64,000 nucleotides of DNA from Nocardia sp. BMG51109 (lineage in GTDB: Bacteria; Actinomycetota; Actinomycetes; Mycobacteriales; Mycobacteriaceae), in NCBI RefSeq assembly GCF_000526215.1, contig NZ_JAFQ01000004.1, forward strand, positions 5,890,001 through 5,954,000. The letters are read 5' to 3'. This document shows positions 1-9,121 of this stretch, piece after piece. A program made the position numbers and the translations under genes. Position 1 is the first letter of the stretch. Each line of letters opens with the position of its first letter. The notes under the pieces are model-generated. The model searched no databases, was not told the DNA's origin, and was given only the letters and a program-made list of their open reading frames with translations.

Positions 1-228
1 TTTGGCGCCCACGATCACGAAGTCCCCGGCATCGGGCATGTAGACCAGCGGCATGGTTCGCTTGCGGCCACTCTTGGCCCCGACATGCTCGAGCAGCAGG
101 ACCGGAGGCACGCCGGGCATCCGCCGACCGATACGCCCCCCGGTAGCCCGGTACACGGCCGTGTGCGCGTCCGACACGTACCGCAGCAACGACCAGCTGC
201 GGTCGACGATCGAAAAATAGTCGGGCAC
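1..228 (-). CDS. DUF385-type deazaflavin (F420)-dependent oxidoreductase, N-terminal part
   Basis: This is the first 76 codons of a gene that runs off the left edge. The translation starts VPDYFSIVDRSW and contains HTAVYRATGGRIG, then LLLEHVGAKSGRKRTMPL and VYMPDAGDFVIVGAK, which is the pattern of the Ddn/DUF385 nitroreductase family of F420-binding split-barrel enzymes (YR-tGG, then GxKSGxxRxxPL). Members reduce varied substrates with F420H2; the substrate here cannot be told. I chose the GTG at 228 because it opens the conserved frame, although the best ribosome site (AAGGATGG, 253-260) lies some 24 bases upstream, so the true start is uncertain. It is divergent from the serine hydrolase lipoprotein that follows. 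Confidence 0.75.
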   Translation of the reverse strand, partial: MPDYFSIVDRSWSLLRYVSDAHTAVYRATGGRIGRRMPGVPPVLLLEHVGAKSGRKRTMPLVYMPDAGDFVIVGAK

Positions 229-413
229 AAGCGAAATGCTAGACCGGAAACGCCATCCTTTCGGGAGAACGCGTTACCTTTCTGCGCACGCCCACGGGCA
301 AGTAGCCCAACAGATTCGCGACCGAGGCCGGACTCTGCCCGCTTACGCGCCGTTCGATGTCGGATACCACGGTATGGCCTCGACTTTTCCCGGCACGGCG
401 GCTATGGTTCGTT

Positions 414-429
414 ATTACGGAATTACGGA
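414..429 (+). repeat. tandem ATTACGGA octamers upstream of the lipoprotein gene
   Basis: ATTACGGA occurs twice head to tail at 414-421 and 422-429, directly in front of the T/G-rich ribosome-site region of the lipoprotein gene at 445. The pair may be a regulator half-site array or part of the promoter. Nothing else in the 216-base gap between this gene and its divergent neighbour stands out. Confidence 0.4.
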
Positions 430-444
430 TTATTGGGGGTAAGG

Positions 445-1473
445 ATGTTGCGCAAGCTCGCCGTCGTGGTGGCCGTGTCGGTGCCGGTGCTCGCGGGGTG
501 TTCGGATACCGGGGCCGAGGGGGAGGCGTGCGCGCCGACCCCGGCCGCGGACGTGACCACGGCCGACGGGTGGCTGGGGCGGATCGGCCAGGATCCGGAG
601 AACATCTCGATCGCCGTCGACGACGGGAACGGGCGCACCGTCGATCGGCGCGTCGACGACCAGCAGCCCATCGCCTCGGCGGTGAAGGTCGTCCCGCTCG
701 CGGCCTACGCCCGTGCGGTCGCGACGGGAGTGCTCGACCCGCAGGAGCGTGTCCCCGTCACCGAGTGGGAGCGCTGGTATTTCCCCGGTTCCGACGGGGG
801 AGCGCACGAACAAGCGCGCAGCCGCCTGCCCGGCGACACGGTCACCCTCGATCGGATGGTGAGCGCGATGATCCGCGAGAGCGACAACGCGGTCCCCGAT
901 TATCTGCGCGACCGTCTCGGCGACAGCGCGCTGGTCGCCGCCGCCGAAGCGGGCGGGTGGCACGACTACCAGCCGTCCTCGAAGCTCGGTGACGCGATCC
1001 GCCTGGTCGAGCCGGACGTCGCCGACGTCTGGGCCGCGGCGCGGCGCTACGCCGCCGATCCGGAGTATCGCGAGGCGGTGCTCTCGAAACCGGTGCCGCC
1101 CTACGAAGCTCAAGCATCGTGGGCCGACACCACGCCGACGGCATCCGCCAGGCAGCTGACATCGATGCACCGCTCGATCGCCACCGGCGGCTTCGGGCCC
1201 GGCTCGGATATCGCTCGCGCACACCTGGAATGGCAGCCCGCCCCGCCCGGGCTGGTGGCGATCGGTTTCAAGGGAGGCTCGTATCCCGGCATCCTGGCCG
1301 ATGCGTTCTATCTGCGCCGAGCCGACGGCACGGTCGCCACGGCGGTCCTGCTCAATCGCCGCATGCCCGCGGATATCTGGATGACCGCCACGCAACATCC
1401 GGCCGAGCAGGGCCTGCTCGTCCGGGCCATGACGGAACCGGAGATGGTGCAGCGATTAGCGTGTGCCGCATGA
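445..1473 (+). CDS. class A beta-lactamase-like serine hydrolase lipoprotein
   Basis: A 342-residue secreted protein. It begins with a lipoprotein signal (MLRK, hydrophobic stretch, lipobox LAGC with Cys19). The mature part has the order of motifs of penicillin-recognising serine hydrolases: SAVK at 78-81 (catalytic Ser and Lys), SDN at 146-148, and a KGG in place of KTG near residue 276. The fold is therefore class A beta-lactamase-like, but KGG and the low overall resemblance leave open whether it hydrolyses beta-lactams, acts on peptidoglycan, or only binds. The start is the ATG preceded by GGGGGTAAGG; the longer open frame upstream has no signal peptide. It overlaps the ArsR-type regulator behind it by ATGA, so the two are probably translated together, which suggests the regulator responds to the same condition. 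Confidence 0.82.
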   Translation: MLRKLAVVVAVSVPVLAGCSDTGAEGEACAPTPAADVTTADGWLGRIGQDPENISIAVDDGNGRTVDRRVDDQQPIASAVKVVPLAAYARAVATGVLDPQERVPVTEWERWYFPGSDGGAHEQARSRLPGDTVTLDRMVSAMIRESDNAVPDYLRDRLGDSALVAAAEAGGWHDYQPSSKLGDAIRLVEPDVADVWAAARRYAADPEYREAVLSKPVPPYEAQASWADTTPTASARQLTSMHRSIATGGFGPGSDIARAHLEWQPAPPGLVAIGFKGGSYPGILADAFYLRRADGTVATAVLLNRRMPADIWMTATQHPAEQGLLVRAMTEPEMVQRLACAA

Positions 1474-1922
1474 CCGATGTCGATGCCAAGCTCGCCGAAC
1501 TGGAGGCGCGGATCGAGGCCCTGGAGGGGCACCGCGACACCGACGACCTCGCGCGCGGGTTCATCGAATACCGCGGCAAGGTCGACTTCGATCGCGAACT
1601 CGAGTGGACCATTCGCTACGGCGCCGCATCGGTGCTCCGGCTCCCCGCCAACGCCCGCGTGGAAGTGCTTGCCGCCCTGGGGCATCCGATCCGCCACGCG
1701 CTGGTCCGGACGCTCCTCGACGGCCCCCGCAGCAGCACCGAGCTGGCCGACGCCGTGGGCCTCAATTCCACCGGTCAGCTGTATCACCACGTACGCGCCC
1801 TGACATCGGCGAAGCTCATCGAACAGCACGGCCGGGGCGCCTACCACATACCGGCGCCGAAAGTTGTCCCGGTCCTGGTCCTGATGACCGCCGCGGCCGA
1901 CATCGCCGAACTACTGCAGTAA
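1470..1922 (+). CDS. ArsR-type winged-helix regulator
   Basis: A 150-residue protein with an N-terminal polar helix (about residues 1-45) followed by a winged helix: ARVEVLAALGHPIRHALVR, then SSTELADAVGLNSTGQLYHHVRALTSAKLIEQHG. The phrase ALGHPIRHALVRTL and the recognition helix with YHHVRAL are typical of ArsR/HTH_20 regulators, which usually repress when no ligand is bound. No cysteine metal site is visible, so a metal sensor is unlikely. The ATG at 1470 overlaps the stop of the lipoprotein gene (ATGA); an in-frame GTG at 1461 is an alternative. Operon partner of the serine hydrolase. Confidence 0.8.
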   Translation: MTDVDAKLAELEARIEALEGHRDTDDLARGFIEYRGKVDFDRELEWTIRYGAASVLRLPANARVEVLAALGHPIRHALVRTLLDGPRSSTELADAVGLNSTGQLYHHVRALTSAKLIEQHGRGAYHIPAPKVVPVLVLMTAAADIAELLQ

Positions 1923-2145
1923 CGCCGAACCGAGTGCCCTGCGCCGGCGTCACCGATATGCCGAGTGCCGCCGCACCGGCGAGCAGGCGAATCGGCCGCA
2001 CCGTAGCGGATCGCCTTGCCGCGCAGGGTATTACCCCGTACATCCTTCATCGCCGTGATCGCGCCCGGATACACCGGTCGCGATCGGCATGTCGCGGAGT
2101 AGGGGACGCAGGACCGAGGCGATCGTTCTGCGACCTGCCCGGGGA

Positions 2146-3144
2146 TCAGCTGAATCCGGCGGCTCGGGCTGCGCGACGGGAGAGGTCGGCGAACGCGTCA
2201 CGCAGCGGCTGCGGGCCGATGACCTCGATCTCGCTGTCGAAGCGTGTCAGGGTTGCGGCGAGGGCTGCCCAGGACCAGGAACCGGCGAGCAGCCTGGTCC
2301 GGGTGGGGGTGAGTTTCTCGACGATACCGTCGCCGGCGAACGGAATCACCTGTGCGGCAGGGAGGTCCAGGATCACCTCGCCGCGGCACGGCCAGATGTT
2401 CGTGGTTTCGGAGCCCTTGAAGCGGGCCGAGAGAAAGGTGGCGACGTCGCCGCCCGGCACCGGCCGGGGTGTGAAGCGCGGGCCGTTGGGGACTCGGAGG
2501 GTCATCCGGTCGGCGCGGTAGATCCGCCAGTCCCCGCGCTCGGGATTCCATCCGACGAGGTACCAGCGTCCGTTCCGGACGACCAGATGGTGGGGCTGCA
2601 CCCGCCGCGGCGGCCGGGGACCGGCGTCGTCCGGCCGCGCCGCGGACACGTAGTCGAACCGCACCTCCTCACCGGACCGGATGGCAGCGCTGAGAGTGAG
2701 CAGTACGTGGGTGTCGGCTGGGGGATCTGCCCCGCGCTCAGCGGACTCGACCGCGCTGATCTCGAGAGCGTCGACCCGCTGCCGCAAGCGGGACGGCAGG
2801 ACCTGGCGGACGGTGGCGAGGGCCCGCGCGGCGGACTCTTCGATACCTGCACCCGTCCCGGCCGCGGTGCGCAGTGCCACGGCGAGCGCGACCGCCTGCT
2901 CGTCGTCGAACAGCAGGGGCGGCAGCTCGCTGCCGGCCTCGAGCCGGTAACCACCCTCCGGCCCCTTGACCGCCCGGACGGGGTAACCGAGGTCGCGGAG
3001 GCGATCGACGTCGCGGCGCACCGTGCGTTCACTGACACCCAGCCGCCGGGCGAGCAGAACCCCCGGCCAATCGCGGCGGACCTGCAGCATCGACAACAGC
3101 GAGAGCAGGCGGCGGGAGGTCACCGTCGAGGAAGCGGTCGGCAT
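2146..3144 (-). CDS. HTH-WYL transcriptional regulator (YafY/PafC type)
   Basis: A 332-residue protein with an N-terminal HTH_11 domain (residues about 8-60: RLLSLLSMLQ, then LARRLGVSERTVRRDVDRLR) and a WYL domain in the middle, with the diagnostic GRWYLVGWN and a following IYRADRM. The C-terminal WCX extension ends the chain. WYL regulators bind nucleic-acid-type ligands or ssDNA and control stress or neighbouring genes. The start is at MPTASS; longer frames upstream lack helix-turn-helix content. It is transcribed away from the VOC protein across a 112-base gap, so it probably regulates the VOC-aldo/keto reductase pair, an inference from position only. Confidence 0.88.
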   Translation of the reverse strand: MPTASSTVTSRRLLSLLSMLQVRRDWPGVLLARRLGVSERTVRRDVDRLRDLGYPVRAVKGPEGGYRLEAGSELPPLLFDDEQAVALAVALRTAAGTGAGIEESAARALATVRQVLPSRLRQRVDALEISAVESAERGADPPADTHVLLTLSAAIRSGEEVRFDYVSAARPDDAGPRPPRRVQPHHLVVRNGRWYLVGWNPERGDWRIYRADRMTLRVPNGPRFTPRPVPGGDVATFLSARFKGSETTNIWPCRGEVILDLPAAQVIPFAGDGIVEKLTPTRTRLLAGSWSWAALAATLTRFDSEIEVIGPQPLRDAFADLSRRAARAAGFS

Positions 3145-3256
3145 GTCGGCCAGACTGCCACAAGAAGCGGACATTCCCTGGCCGGTACCGGTGCCAGAGT
3201 GGCCCTCGTCGCCGGAAGCCTCCGGCGCGAAACCATTCCGAAGGGACTCGATCACC

Positions 3257-3724
3257 ATGTCGGTCAACGCTGTTGCCCACCTGAACTTCCACGGACAGGC
3301 CCGCGCGGCCCTGGAGTTCTACCAGTCGGTGTTCGGCGGGCAGATCACCGTCGCCACCTACGGCGACCTCGGGATGCCCGCCGACTTGCCCGACGCCGCC
3401 AAGGTGGTGTTCGGCCAGGTCGTCGCGGACAACGGCTTCCGGGTCATGGCCTACGACGTGCCCGGTGAGAACGAACCGGCCGCGCCGGCCGCTCCCACCA
3501 CCCGCCGCGAGAACGGCGCCACCCTCACCGAGGAGCCGTTCTTCCTGTCCGTCCGCGGCGAGACCGTCGACGAGGTCGGCGCGCTGTGGGAACGCCTCAC
3601 CGACGGCGCGACGGTCATCGAGGAGTTCGGGCCGGCGCCGTGGGCGCCCGCCTCCGGAATGCTGTGCGACCGCTTCGGCATCACCTGGATTCTCGACGTC
3701 GCGGCCGAGTACGCCCCGGCCTGA
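3257..3724 (+). CDS. VOC-family (PhnB/glyoxalase-like) protein
   Basis: A 155-residue protein beginning MSVNAVAHLNFHGQARAAL and containing FYQSVFGGQIT, the betaalphabetabetabeta signature of PhnB-like vicinal-oxygen-chelate proteins, with a second half ending FGITWILDV. Enzymatic function cannot be assigned; PhnB-like proteins include dioxygenase-like and bleomycin-resistance-like members. Ribosome site AAGGGA (3241-3246) precedes the ATG by a normal distance. It is the first gene after the WYL regulator and lies 88 bases before the aldo/keto reductase, which has its own ribosome site. Confidence 0.82.
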   Translation: MSVNAVAHLNFHGQARAALEFYQSVFGGQITVATYGDLGMPADLPDAAKVVFGQVVADNGFRVMAYDVPGENEPAAPAAPTTRRENGATLTEEPFFLSVRGETVDEVGALWERLTDGATVIEEFGPAPWAPASGMLCDRFGITWILDVAAEYAPA

Positions 3725-3812
3725 CCTTTCACCAACTGCTCGGGGTGCGGCCGGAATCCGGTCGCACCCCGGCGCCTCCGTCCGGCGCGACACTCGACAC
3801 AGGAGACACCCC

Positions 3813-4850
3813 ATGCACACTCGCCCACTCGGCCGCACCGGCATCCAGGTCAGCACCTACGCCTTGGGCACCATGAAGTTCGGGCGTTTCGGCAACCCCG
3901 ACCACGACGAGTGCGTGCGCATCGTCCACCGCGCGCTCGACAGCGGCATCAACACCATCGACACCGCCGACGTGTACGGCGGCGACGGCGAATCCGAGCA
4001 GATCGTCGGGAAGGCATTGCGCGGCCGCCGCGACGACGTCGTCCTCGCCACCAAGTTCAGTGGCCCGATGGGCTCGGACCCCAACCGGCGCGGCAACTCT
4101 CGCCGCTGGATCATCTCCGCCGCCGAAGCGTCCCTGCGCCGCCTCGGCGTCGACCACATCGACCTCTACCAGGTCCACCACCCCGACCCCGGCACCGACA
4201 TCGAGGAAACCCTGAGCGCCCTGACCGATCTACTTCGCTCGGGAAAAGTGCGGGCCATCGGTCATTCGAACCTGCCGCCCTCGGAAATCGTTGCGGCCCA
4301 ATGGGTATCCGAACGCCGCGGGCTGGCCCGATACCGCACCGAGCAGCCACACTACTCGATCCTCAACCGGGGCGCCGAACGCGAGATCTTCCCGCTCTGC
4401 CAGACCTACGGCCTGGGCGCTCTGGTGTGGAGCCCCCTGGCGATGGGGCTGCTCACCGGTCGCTACCGCAAACGCGGCGGCGAAACAGCGTCTGCCACAC
4501 TGCTGCACTGGGTCCCGCAGCACATGACCGACGAACGCAAACTCGACGCCGTCGAAGCGCTCATACCGGTCGCCGGGCAGGCCGGGCTGCCGCTGACACA
4601 CCTCGCGCTGGCATTCGTCGTCGCCCACCCCGCGGTCACCTCGGCGATCATCGGACCACGCACCCTGGAACAGCTGGACGACCTCCTCGCAGGAGCAGGC
4701 ACCTCCCTCGACGACGATCTCCTCGACCGCATCGACGACATCGTGCCGCCCGGAACCGACACGGGGCCGATCGACGTCGCCTACGAGCCGCCGCCGCTCC
4801 AGCAGCCGGAACTGCGCCGCCGCGCCGCCCACGACCGCACCGCGGCCTGA
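3813..4850 (+). CDS. aldo/keto reductase
   Basis: A 345-residue NADPH-dependent carbonyl reductase of the AKR (beta/alpha)8 family. The catalytic tetrad is visible: Asp in NTIDTADVYGGDGESE, Tyr five residues later, Lys in LATKF, and His in YQVHHPD. GHSNLPPSE and the C-terminal AIIGPRTLEQLDDLL are cofactor-binding segments. The start is fixed by AGGAG at 3801-3805. It follows the VOC gene and probably shares regulation by the divergent WYL protein. The physiological substrate is unknown; the sequence is closest in style to the bacterial AKR11-14 type general reductases. Confidence 0.9.
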   Translation: MHTRPLGRTGIQVSTYALGTMKFGRFGNPDHDECVRIVHRALDSGINTIDTADVYGGDGESEQIVGKALRGRRDDVVLATKFSGPMGSDPNRRGNSRRWIISAAEASLRRLGVDHIDLYQVHHPDPGTDIEETLSALTDLLRSGKVRAIGHSNLPPSEIVAAQWVSERRGLARYRTEQPHYSILNRGAEREIFPLCQTYGLGALVWSPLAMGLLTGRYRKRGGETASATLLHWVPQHMTDERKLDAVEALIPVAGQAGLPLTHLALAFVVAHPAVTSAIIGPRTLEQLDDLLAGAGTSLDDDLLDRIDDIVPPGTDTGPIDVAYEPPPLQQPELRRRAAHDRTAA

Positions 4851-4909
4851 CTACACCTGGGCCGATGCCAGAAGTCCCTACCGACCGGCCGTGCCGAGAC
4901 GAGAGTTGT

Positions 4910-5266
4910 TCAGCGCAGGTCGAATTCGCCGCCGGCGATACCCTTGGCGAAGGCGTCCCATTCGTCGGCGGTGTAGACCAGCGCGGCGTTGTTGCCGACA
5001 AGTGTGGCCCCGCCGTTGGGGTGCAACGCGACTTCCACAGCGCCGCCGATGTTTCCGGAGCCGGCGCTCAGAACGAGGTCCAGGAATTCCTGCCAGTGCG
5101 CCGCCGGGACCGAGATGGCCGGTTGCTCACCGGGTGGACCGGTGTACTTGCTGTCGCGAATGAGCACGGCGTCGCCTACGTGCGCTACCTCGACACACGC
5201 GCTGTTCGCGCCACTGCGCGACGGTGTGACGAAGCCTGCATCGGAATGGGGTGCGGCTGTGCTCAT
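4910..5266 (-). CDS. DUF397 domain protein
   Basis: A 118-residue protein with two DUF397-like halves. The first carries SGANSACVEVAHVGDAVLIR followed by DSKY and a TrpxxF (HWQEFLDLV), and the second ends ALVYTADEWDAF and GEFDL, the classic DUF397 tail. DUF397 proteins are actinobacterial partners of XRE/MmyB-like regulators and usually sit beside them; no such regulator is adjacent here. A frameshifted remnant of a very similar C-terminal half lies just downstream in the same orientation, at 5404-5525 on the higher-coordinate side, so this family has duplicated and decayed locally. Confidence 0.8.
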   Translation of the reverse strand: MSTAAPHSDAGFVTPSRSGANSACVEVAHVGDAVLIRDSKYTGPPGEQPAISVPAAHWQEFLDLVLSAGSGNIGGAVEVALHPNGGATLVGNNAALVYTADEWDAFAKGIAGGEFDLR

Positions 5267-5403
5267 GGCGAAACAGAATACACCCGATCGGCCGTTCGTT
5301 TCGTCAGCGCCGACCAGATCTTCGACCGCGAGCGGTGGGAAACCATGTGGCGGTGGGGAAGTGGGTCGGATCGAATCCCTGGGCTACGAATAGTGAAAGG
5401 TGT

Positions 5404-5525
5404 TCACCGACGGTCGAACTCGCCGCCGGAAACCCTGTGGTGAATGTGTCCCATTCGTCCGGGTCGTAGACCAGGGTAGCTGTGTCTCCCGCGAGTTGGC
5501 CGATGCCGACCAGGTGGATGCCTGA
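5404..5525 (-). pseudogene. DUF397 C-terminal remnant, frameshifted
   Basis: Read on the minus strand this stretch gives GIHLVGIGQLAGDTATLVYD then PDEWDTFTTG, and after a frame change GGEFDRR and a stop. Each part matches the end of the neighbouring DUF397 protein (ALVYTADEWDAF and GGEFDL), but the reading frame is broken between TTG and GGEFD and there is no start or N-terminal half. It is a decayed copy. Confidence 0.65.
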
Positions 5526-5567
5526 CCGGGCACGCGTCGGTGGCGAGGTCGAGCCGATTCTCCCGGA

Positions 5568-5920
5568 TCACGCGAGATTCAGCACGCGCGCCGCTGCTGC
5601 CCGCGCGGCTCTGCGGTCGGTTTTTCCGCCCGGGCCGATCTCCGGATGGTCGACCGGGACGGCGTATTCGGGTAGGTATTCCGGGCTGACCCGCGGGTGC
5701 GGAGCCAAACGGTCGGCGATTCGGTATCCGGGTTTGTTTCGGGTGCGAGAACGACTACGGCGCAGACGCGTTCGCCGTAGATCGGGTCGGGGACGCCGAC
5801 TACGGTGATATCCGATATCGCGGGGTGGTCGCGGACGAGGGTTTCGATTTTCCGTGATCGAGATGTTCTTTCCGCTCCGTCATCGGCCCCACGTCCACGC
5901 CTGCCGATCACGAACCCAGC
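5568..5920 (-). pseudogene. acyl-CoA synthetase C-terminal remnant, several frameshifts
   Basis: Three frames of the minus strand together spell the end of an AMP-forming acyl-CoA synthetase: SGKNISITE, then IETLVRDHPAISDITVVGVP with DPIYGERVCAVVVL, then YLPEYAVPVDHPEIGPGGKT and DRRAAR before a stop at 5568. The order NIS-E, IE--L-HP-V-D-AVVG-PD-GE and KTDR is that of the AMP-binding C-terminal domain. At least two frame shifts and the absence of the large N-terminal domain show it is dead. Together with the DUF397 remnant it makes 5270-6070 a decayed region with no intact gene. Confidence 0.65.
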
Positions 5921-6072
5921 AAGTGTCCTTCGGGCGCCGCCGACGGTATGAAGACATGACTGGACAGCATTATGGACAGATGTTATATTCCGGAAGCGAG
6001 TCTGAAGGTCCTGTGCCAGAGAGCTTTTGGCGCATCCGGTGACCACACGGCGGGCCCGGTCGCATCCGGAGG

Positions 6073-7062
6073 ATGGTGGCGAGGTCGATGAAGGTCGGTC
6101 CGGAGATGATGGACCCGCAGCTGCGTCGGCGCGGGCAGATGGGGCGCCTGTTGTCCGGGCGGAGCGAGGCCGCTCTGCGTCGTGGGCACCGGTTGCTCAG
6201 GCTGATCAGACCGGCGATGTCGCTCCGGAAGCCCGGCGATCTGCGCGTCCGTCAGGAGTTCGTCGAGCGCGGCGACGGAACGCGGCTGCGGCTGCTGGTG
6301 TACGGTCCGCGCGAGCATCGGTCGGGCGTTGCCGGGCTGCTCTGGCTGCACAGCGGCGGTTACGCATTCGGTTGTCCCGAGCAGGATGTGGCGACCTACC
6401 GCCGCCTGATCGCCCGCAGCGGGGCCATCGTCGTCGCCCCCGACTACCGGCTCAGCCCCGAGGCCCCGTACCCGGCTGCGCTGGAGGACTGCTATCTGGC
6501 ACTGAAATGGTTGCGCGACAACGCCACCCAGCTCGGCGTGCGCACCGATCAGCTCGCGGTCGGCGGGGAGAGCGGCGGTGGCGGGCTGACCGCGGCCCTG
6601 ACTCTGTATGCGCGCGATCGCGGCGAGGTGTCCATAGCGTTCCAGATGCCGATCTATCCGATGATCGACGACCGGGCGATCACCGAATCGGCCCGCGACA
6701 ACGATGCGCCGGTGTGGGATTCGGTCACCAACGCCTCGGCCTGGCGGCTGTATCTGGGCAGCCGCCACGGGACCGGCGACGTCCCGGCCTACGCCGCACC
6801 GGCGCGCGCCACCGAATTCGCCGGCCTGCCACCGGCATTCACCTACGTCGGCGATCTGGAGCCGTTCCGCGACGAGACGATCGCCTACGTCGAGAATCTC
6901 CGGTCCGCGGGTGTGCCGGTCGAATTCGAGATCTATCCGGGCTGCTGGCACGGATTCGACCAGGTAGCGCCCAAAGCCGAGGTGAGTGTCCGAGCCCGCC
7001 GGGCCCGCGACGCGTGGTTCGCGCGGGCGGTGCGGGAGTACTTCGCGGCGCAGCCCGGTTGA
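6073..7062 (+). CDS. alpha/beta hydrolase, hormone-sensitive-lipase family
   Basis: Up to 329 residues, an esterase of the HSL/HDH type. The oxyanion segment is LLWLHSGGYAFG (HSGG instead of HGGG), the nucleophile elbow is GGESGGGG, the acid is in YVGDLEPFRDE and the His in GCWHGFD. It also has VVAPDYRLSPEAPYPAALED, typical of the family. The start is uncertain: ATG at 6073 has GGAGG touching it, ATG at 6088 and ATG at 6106 are in frame and have weaker but better spaced purine runs. The gene is preceded by the decayed region. No partner gene indicates the substrate; small carboxylic esters are the family norm. Confidence 0.85.
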   Translation: MVARSMKVGPEMMDPQLRRRGQMGRLLSGRSEAALRRGHRLLRLIRPAMSLRKPGDLRVRQEFVERGDGTRLRLLVYGPREHRSGVAGLLWLHSGGYAFGCPEQDVATYRRLIARSGAIVVAPDYRLSPEAPYPAALEDCYLALKWLRDNATQLGVRTDQLAVGGESGGGGLTAALTLYARDRGEVSIAFQMPIYPMIDDRAITESARDNDAPVWDSVTNASAWRLYLGSRHGTGDVPAYAAPARATEFAGLPPAFTYVGDLEPFRDETIAYVENLRSAGVPVEFEIYPGCWHGFDQVAPKAEVSVRARRARDAWFARAVREYFAAQPG

Positions 7063-7084
7063 GGCCGCGGGCCGGTAGCGGAGA

Positions 7085-7420
7085 TCAGTGGCCGCGCGGC
7101 GCGTACATGATGACCGCGACGCCGGCCAGGCAGATCAGCGCGCCGGTGACGTCCCAGCGGTCGGGACGGTAGCCGTCGAGGGCCATGCCCCACAGCAGCG
7201 ATCCGGCGACGAACACGCCGCCGTATGCGGCGAGGATGCGGCCGAATTCGGCGTCGGGTTGCCGCGTGGCGACGAACCCGTAGAGCCCGAGCGCGATGAT
7301 GCCCGCGCCGATCCACACCCAGCCGCGATGCTCGCGCACACCCTGCCACACCAGCCAGGCCCCGCCGATCTCGGCAACGGCGGCCGCGAGGAACAGCAGG
7401 ATCGAACGGAGCACGGTCAT
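7085..7420 (-). CDS. YnfA/UPF0060 family membrane protein
   Basis: A 111-residue integral membrane protein with four predicted helices and the family motifs [14 protein letters not shown] and [14 protein letters not shown], then [20 protein letters not shown]. The family resembles small multidrug-resistance transporters, but a transport role has not been generally shown. It is convergent with the hydrolase, 22 bases away. Confidence 0.88.
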   Translation of the reverse strand: MTVLRSILLFLAAAVAEIGGAWLVWQGVREHRGWVWIGAGIIALGLYGFVATRQPDAEFGRILAAYGGVFVAGSLLWGMALDGYRPDRWDVTGALICLAGVAVIMYAPRGH

Positions 7421-7468
7421 ATCCGGGACCCTACGAGATGTATGCGCATGCCTATCGTGCGCACGTGG

Positions 7469-7885
7469 CTAACCGACGGCGGCGAGCAACCGCCGCAGCT
7501 CGCGCCGCTCCCGGTCGCTGAGGTCGGCGAGGACGTGGCGCTCGGCCTCGAGTATCTCGGGGTCGATGCGCTCCAATATGGCCGTGGCCTCCCGCGTCAG
7601 CGTGGCAGGCAGCGACCTGCCGGACGGGACGGTGGCGGGCCGGGTGATCAGGCCGCGATCCTGTAACTCGCGAATCACCTTGTTCATCGCCTGCGGTGAC
7701 ACACCGCTGTCGCGAGCCAGTTGCGCATTCGACCGCCCGGGCGACCGGGACAGCAGGCGCAGGCAGAGATATTCGGGGAACGCCAGATCGAACGACGCAA
7801 GTACGCTGGTGGCCACCTCGGCACGCAAGGCCGTGGCGACCCGGTACAGAAGGTAGCCGAGGGGTTCGTCCTCGAGATCTACCAT
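7469..7885 (-). CDS. MarR-family regulator
   Basis: A 138-residue winged-helix protein: LCLRLLSRSPGRSNAQLARD, recognition helix SGVSPQAMNKVIRELQDRGLI, a basic wing RPATVPSGRSLPATLT and a C-terminal dimerisation helix with RRELRRLLAAV. MarR proteins are usually ligand-released repressors of divergent genes. The start ATG at 7885 gives the normal family N terminus; in-frame ATGs at 7894 and 7921 are possible. It is divergent from the methyltransferase at 7933 and a palindrome lies between the two within the promoter, so it most likely represses that methyltransferase and itself. Confidence 0.85.
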   Translation of the reverse strand: MVDLEDEPLGYLLYRVATALRAEVATSVLASFDLAFPEYLCLRLLSRSPGRSNAQLARDSGVSPQAMNKVIRELQDRGLITRPATVPSGRSLPATLTREATAILERIDPEILEAERHVLADLSDRERRELRRLLAAVG

Positions 7886-7895
7886 GCCGAACATC

Positions 7896-8613
<718 letters not shown>

Positions 8614-9121
8614 GGCCGGTTCACCGGGGGGAGGCAGGGAAACGGCTCGATACGGCAGTCGGCAGCGGTGCGGGGTGCGCAGTTCTTCCGCGGACTCCTC
8701 GAGATGGAGCAGGCCGATCCGGCGGGTACGGCCCTGCTGTGTGAACACGCCACTCTGCATTCTGGACCGGCTCTGCGCCCCTGACCGGACCGCGCTCCTG
8801 ACCCATCCCGTCAGTGCCTTGGCGCGATCCGGCAGTGCTTCGCGCGCCGCGGGCAGCGACAGTGGAAGGACCCGATCGGGGTCCAGGTAGATCGGCCGGT
8901 GTGGGTGCCCTTCCCAACGCCACCCCGGAAGTGCGGCACAGCCGATATACGGGCGCCGCCGACAGTGGGGTCGGCTGCGGGGACTTCGTGCGGGGGTGAC
9001 CGACCGGTCGTCGATGGTACGAGGACGGCCGGTCGGGTCATGAACCACTCGGTGCGGCACAGAGCGGTCCCGCGCGGGCGAGAGCCGTCCGAGCGACCGC
9101 GACGCACCCCGGAGGAGCACG
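8614..9121. other. 508-base gap with a possible GAF-like gene remnant
   Basis: No intact gene is visible. On the minus strand, roughly 8638-8892, one frame reads RVLPLSLPAAREALPDRAKA, then LTGWVRSAVRSGAQSRSRMQ and RRIGLLHLEESAEELR, which resembles the GAF domain of LuxR-type sensors (GLLHL pattern). It has no start, no HTH part and no clear boundaries, so if real it is a decayed fragment. The right end holds the GGAGGAGC ribosome site of the next gene. Confidence 0.3.

Noticed and set aside
8638..8892. GAF-domain gene on the minus strand
   Set aside because: Only a short GAF-like stretch is visible, without start, HTH or clear limits; listed only as a possible remnant.
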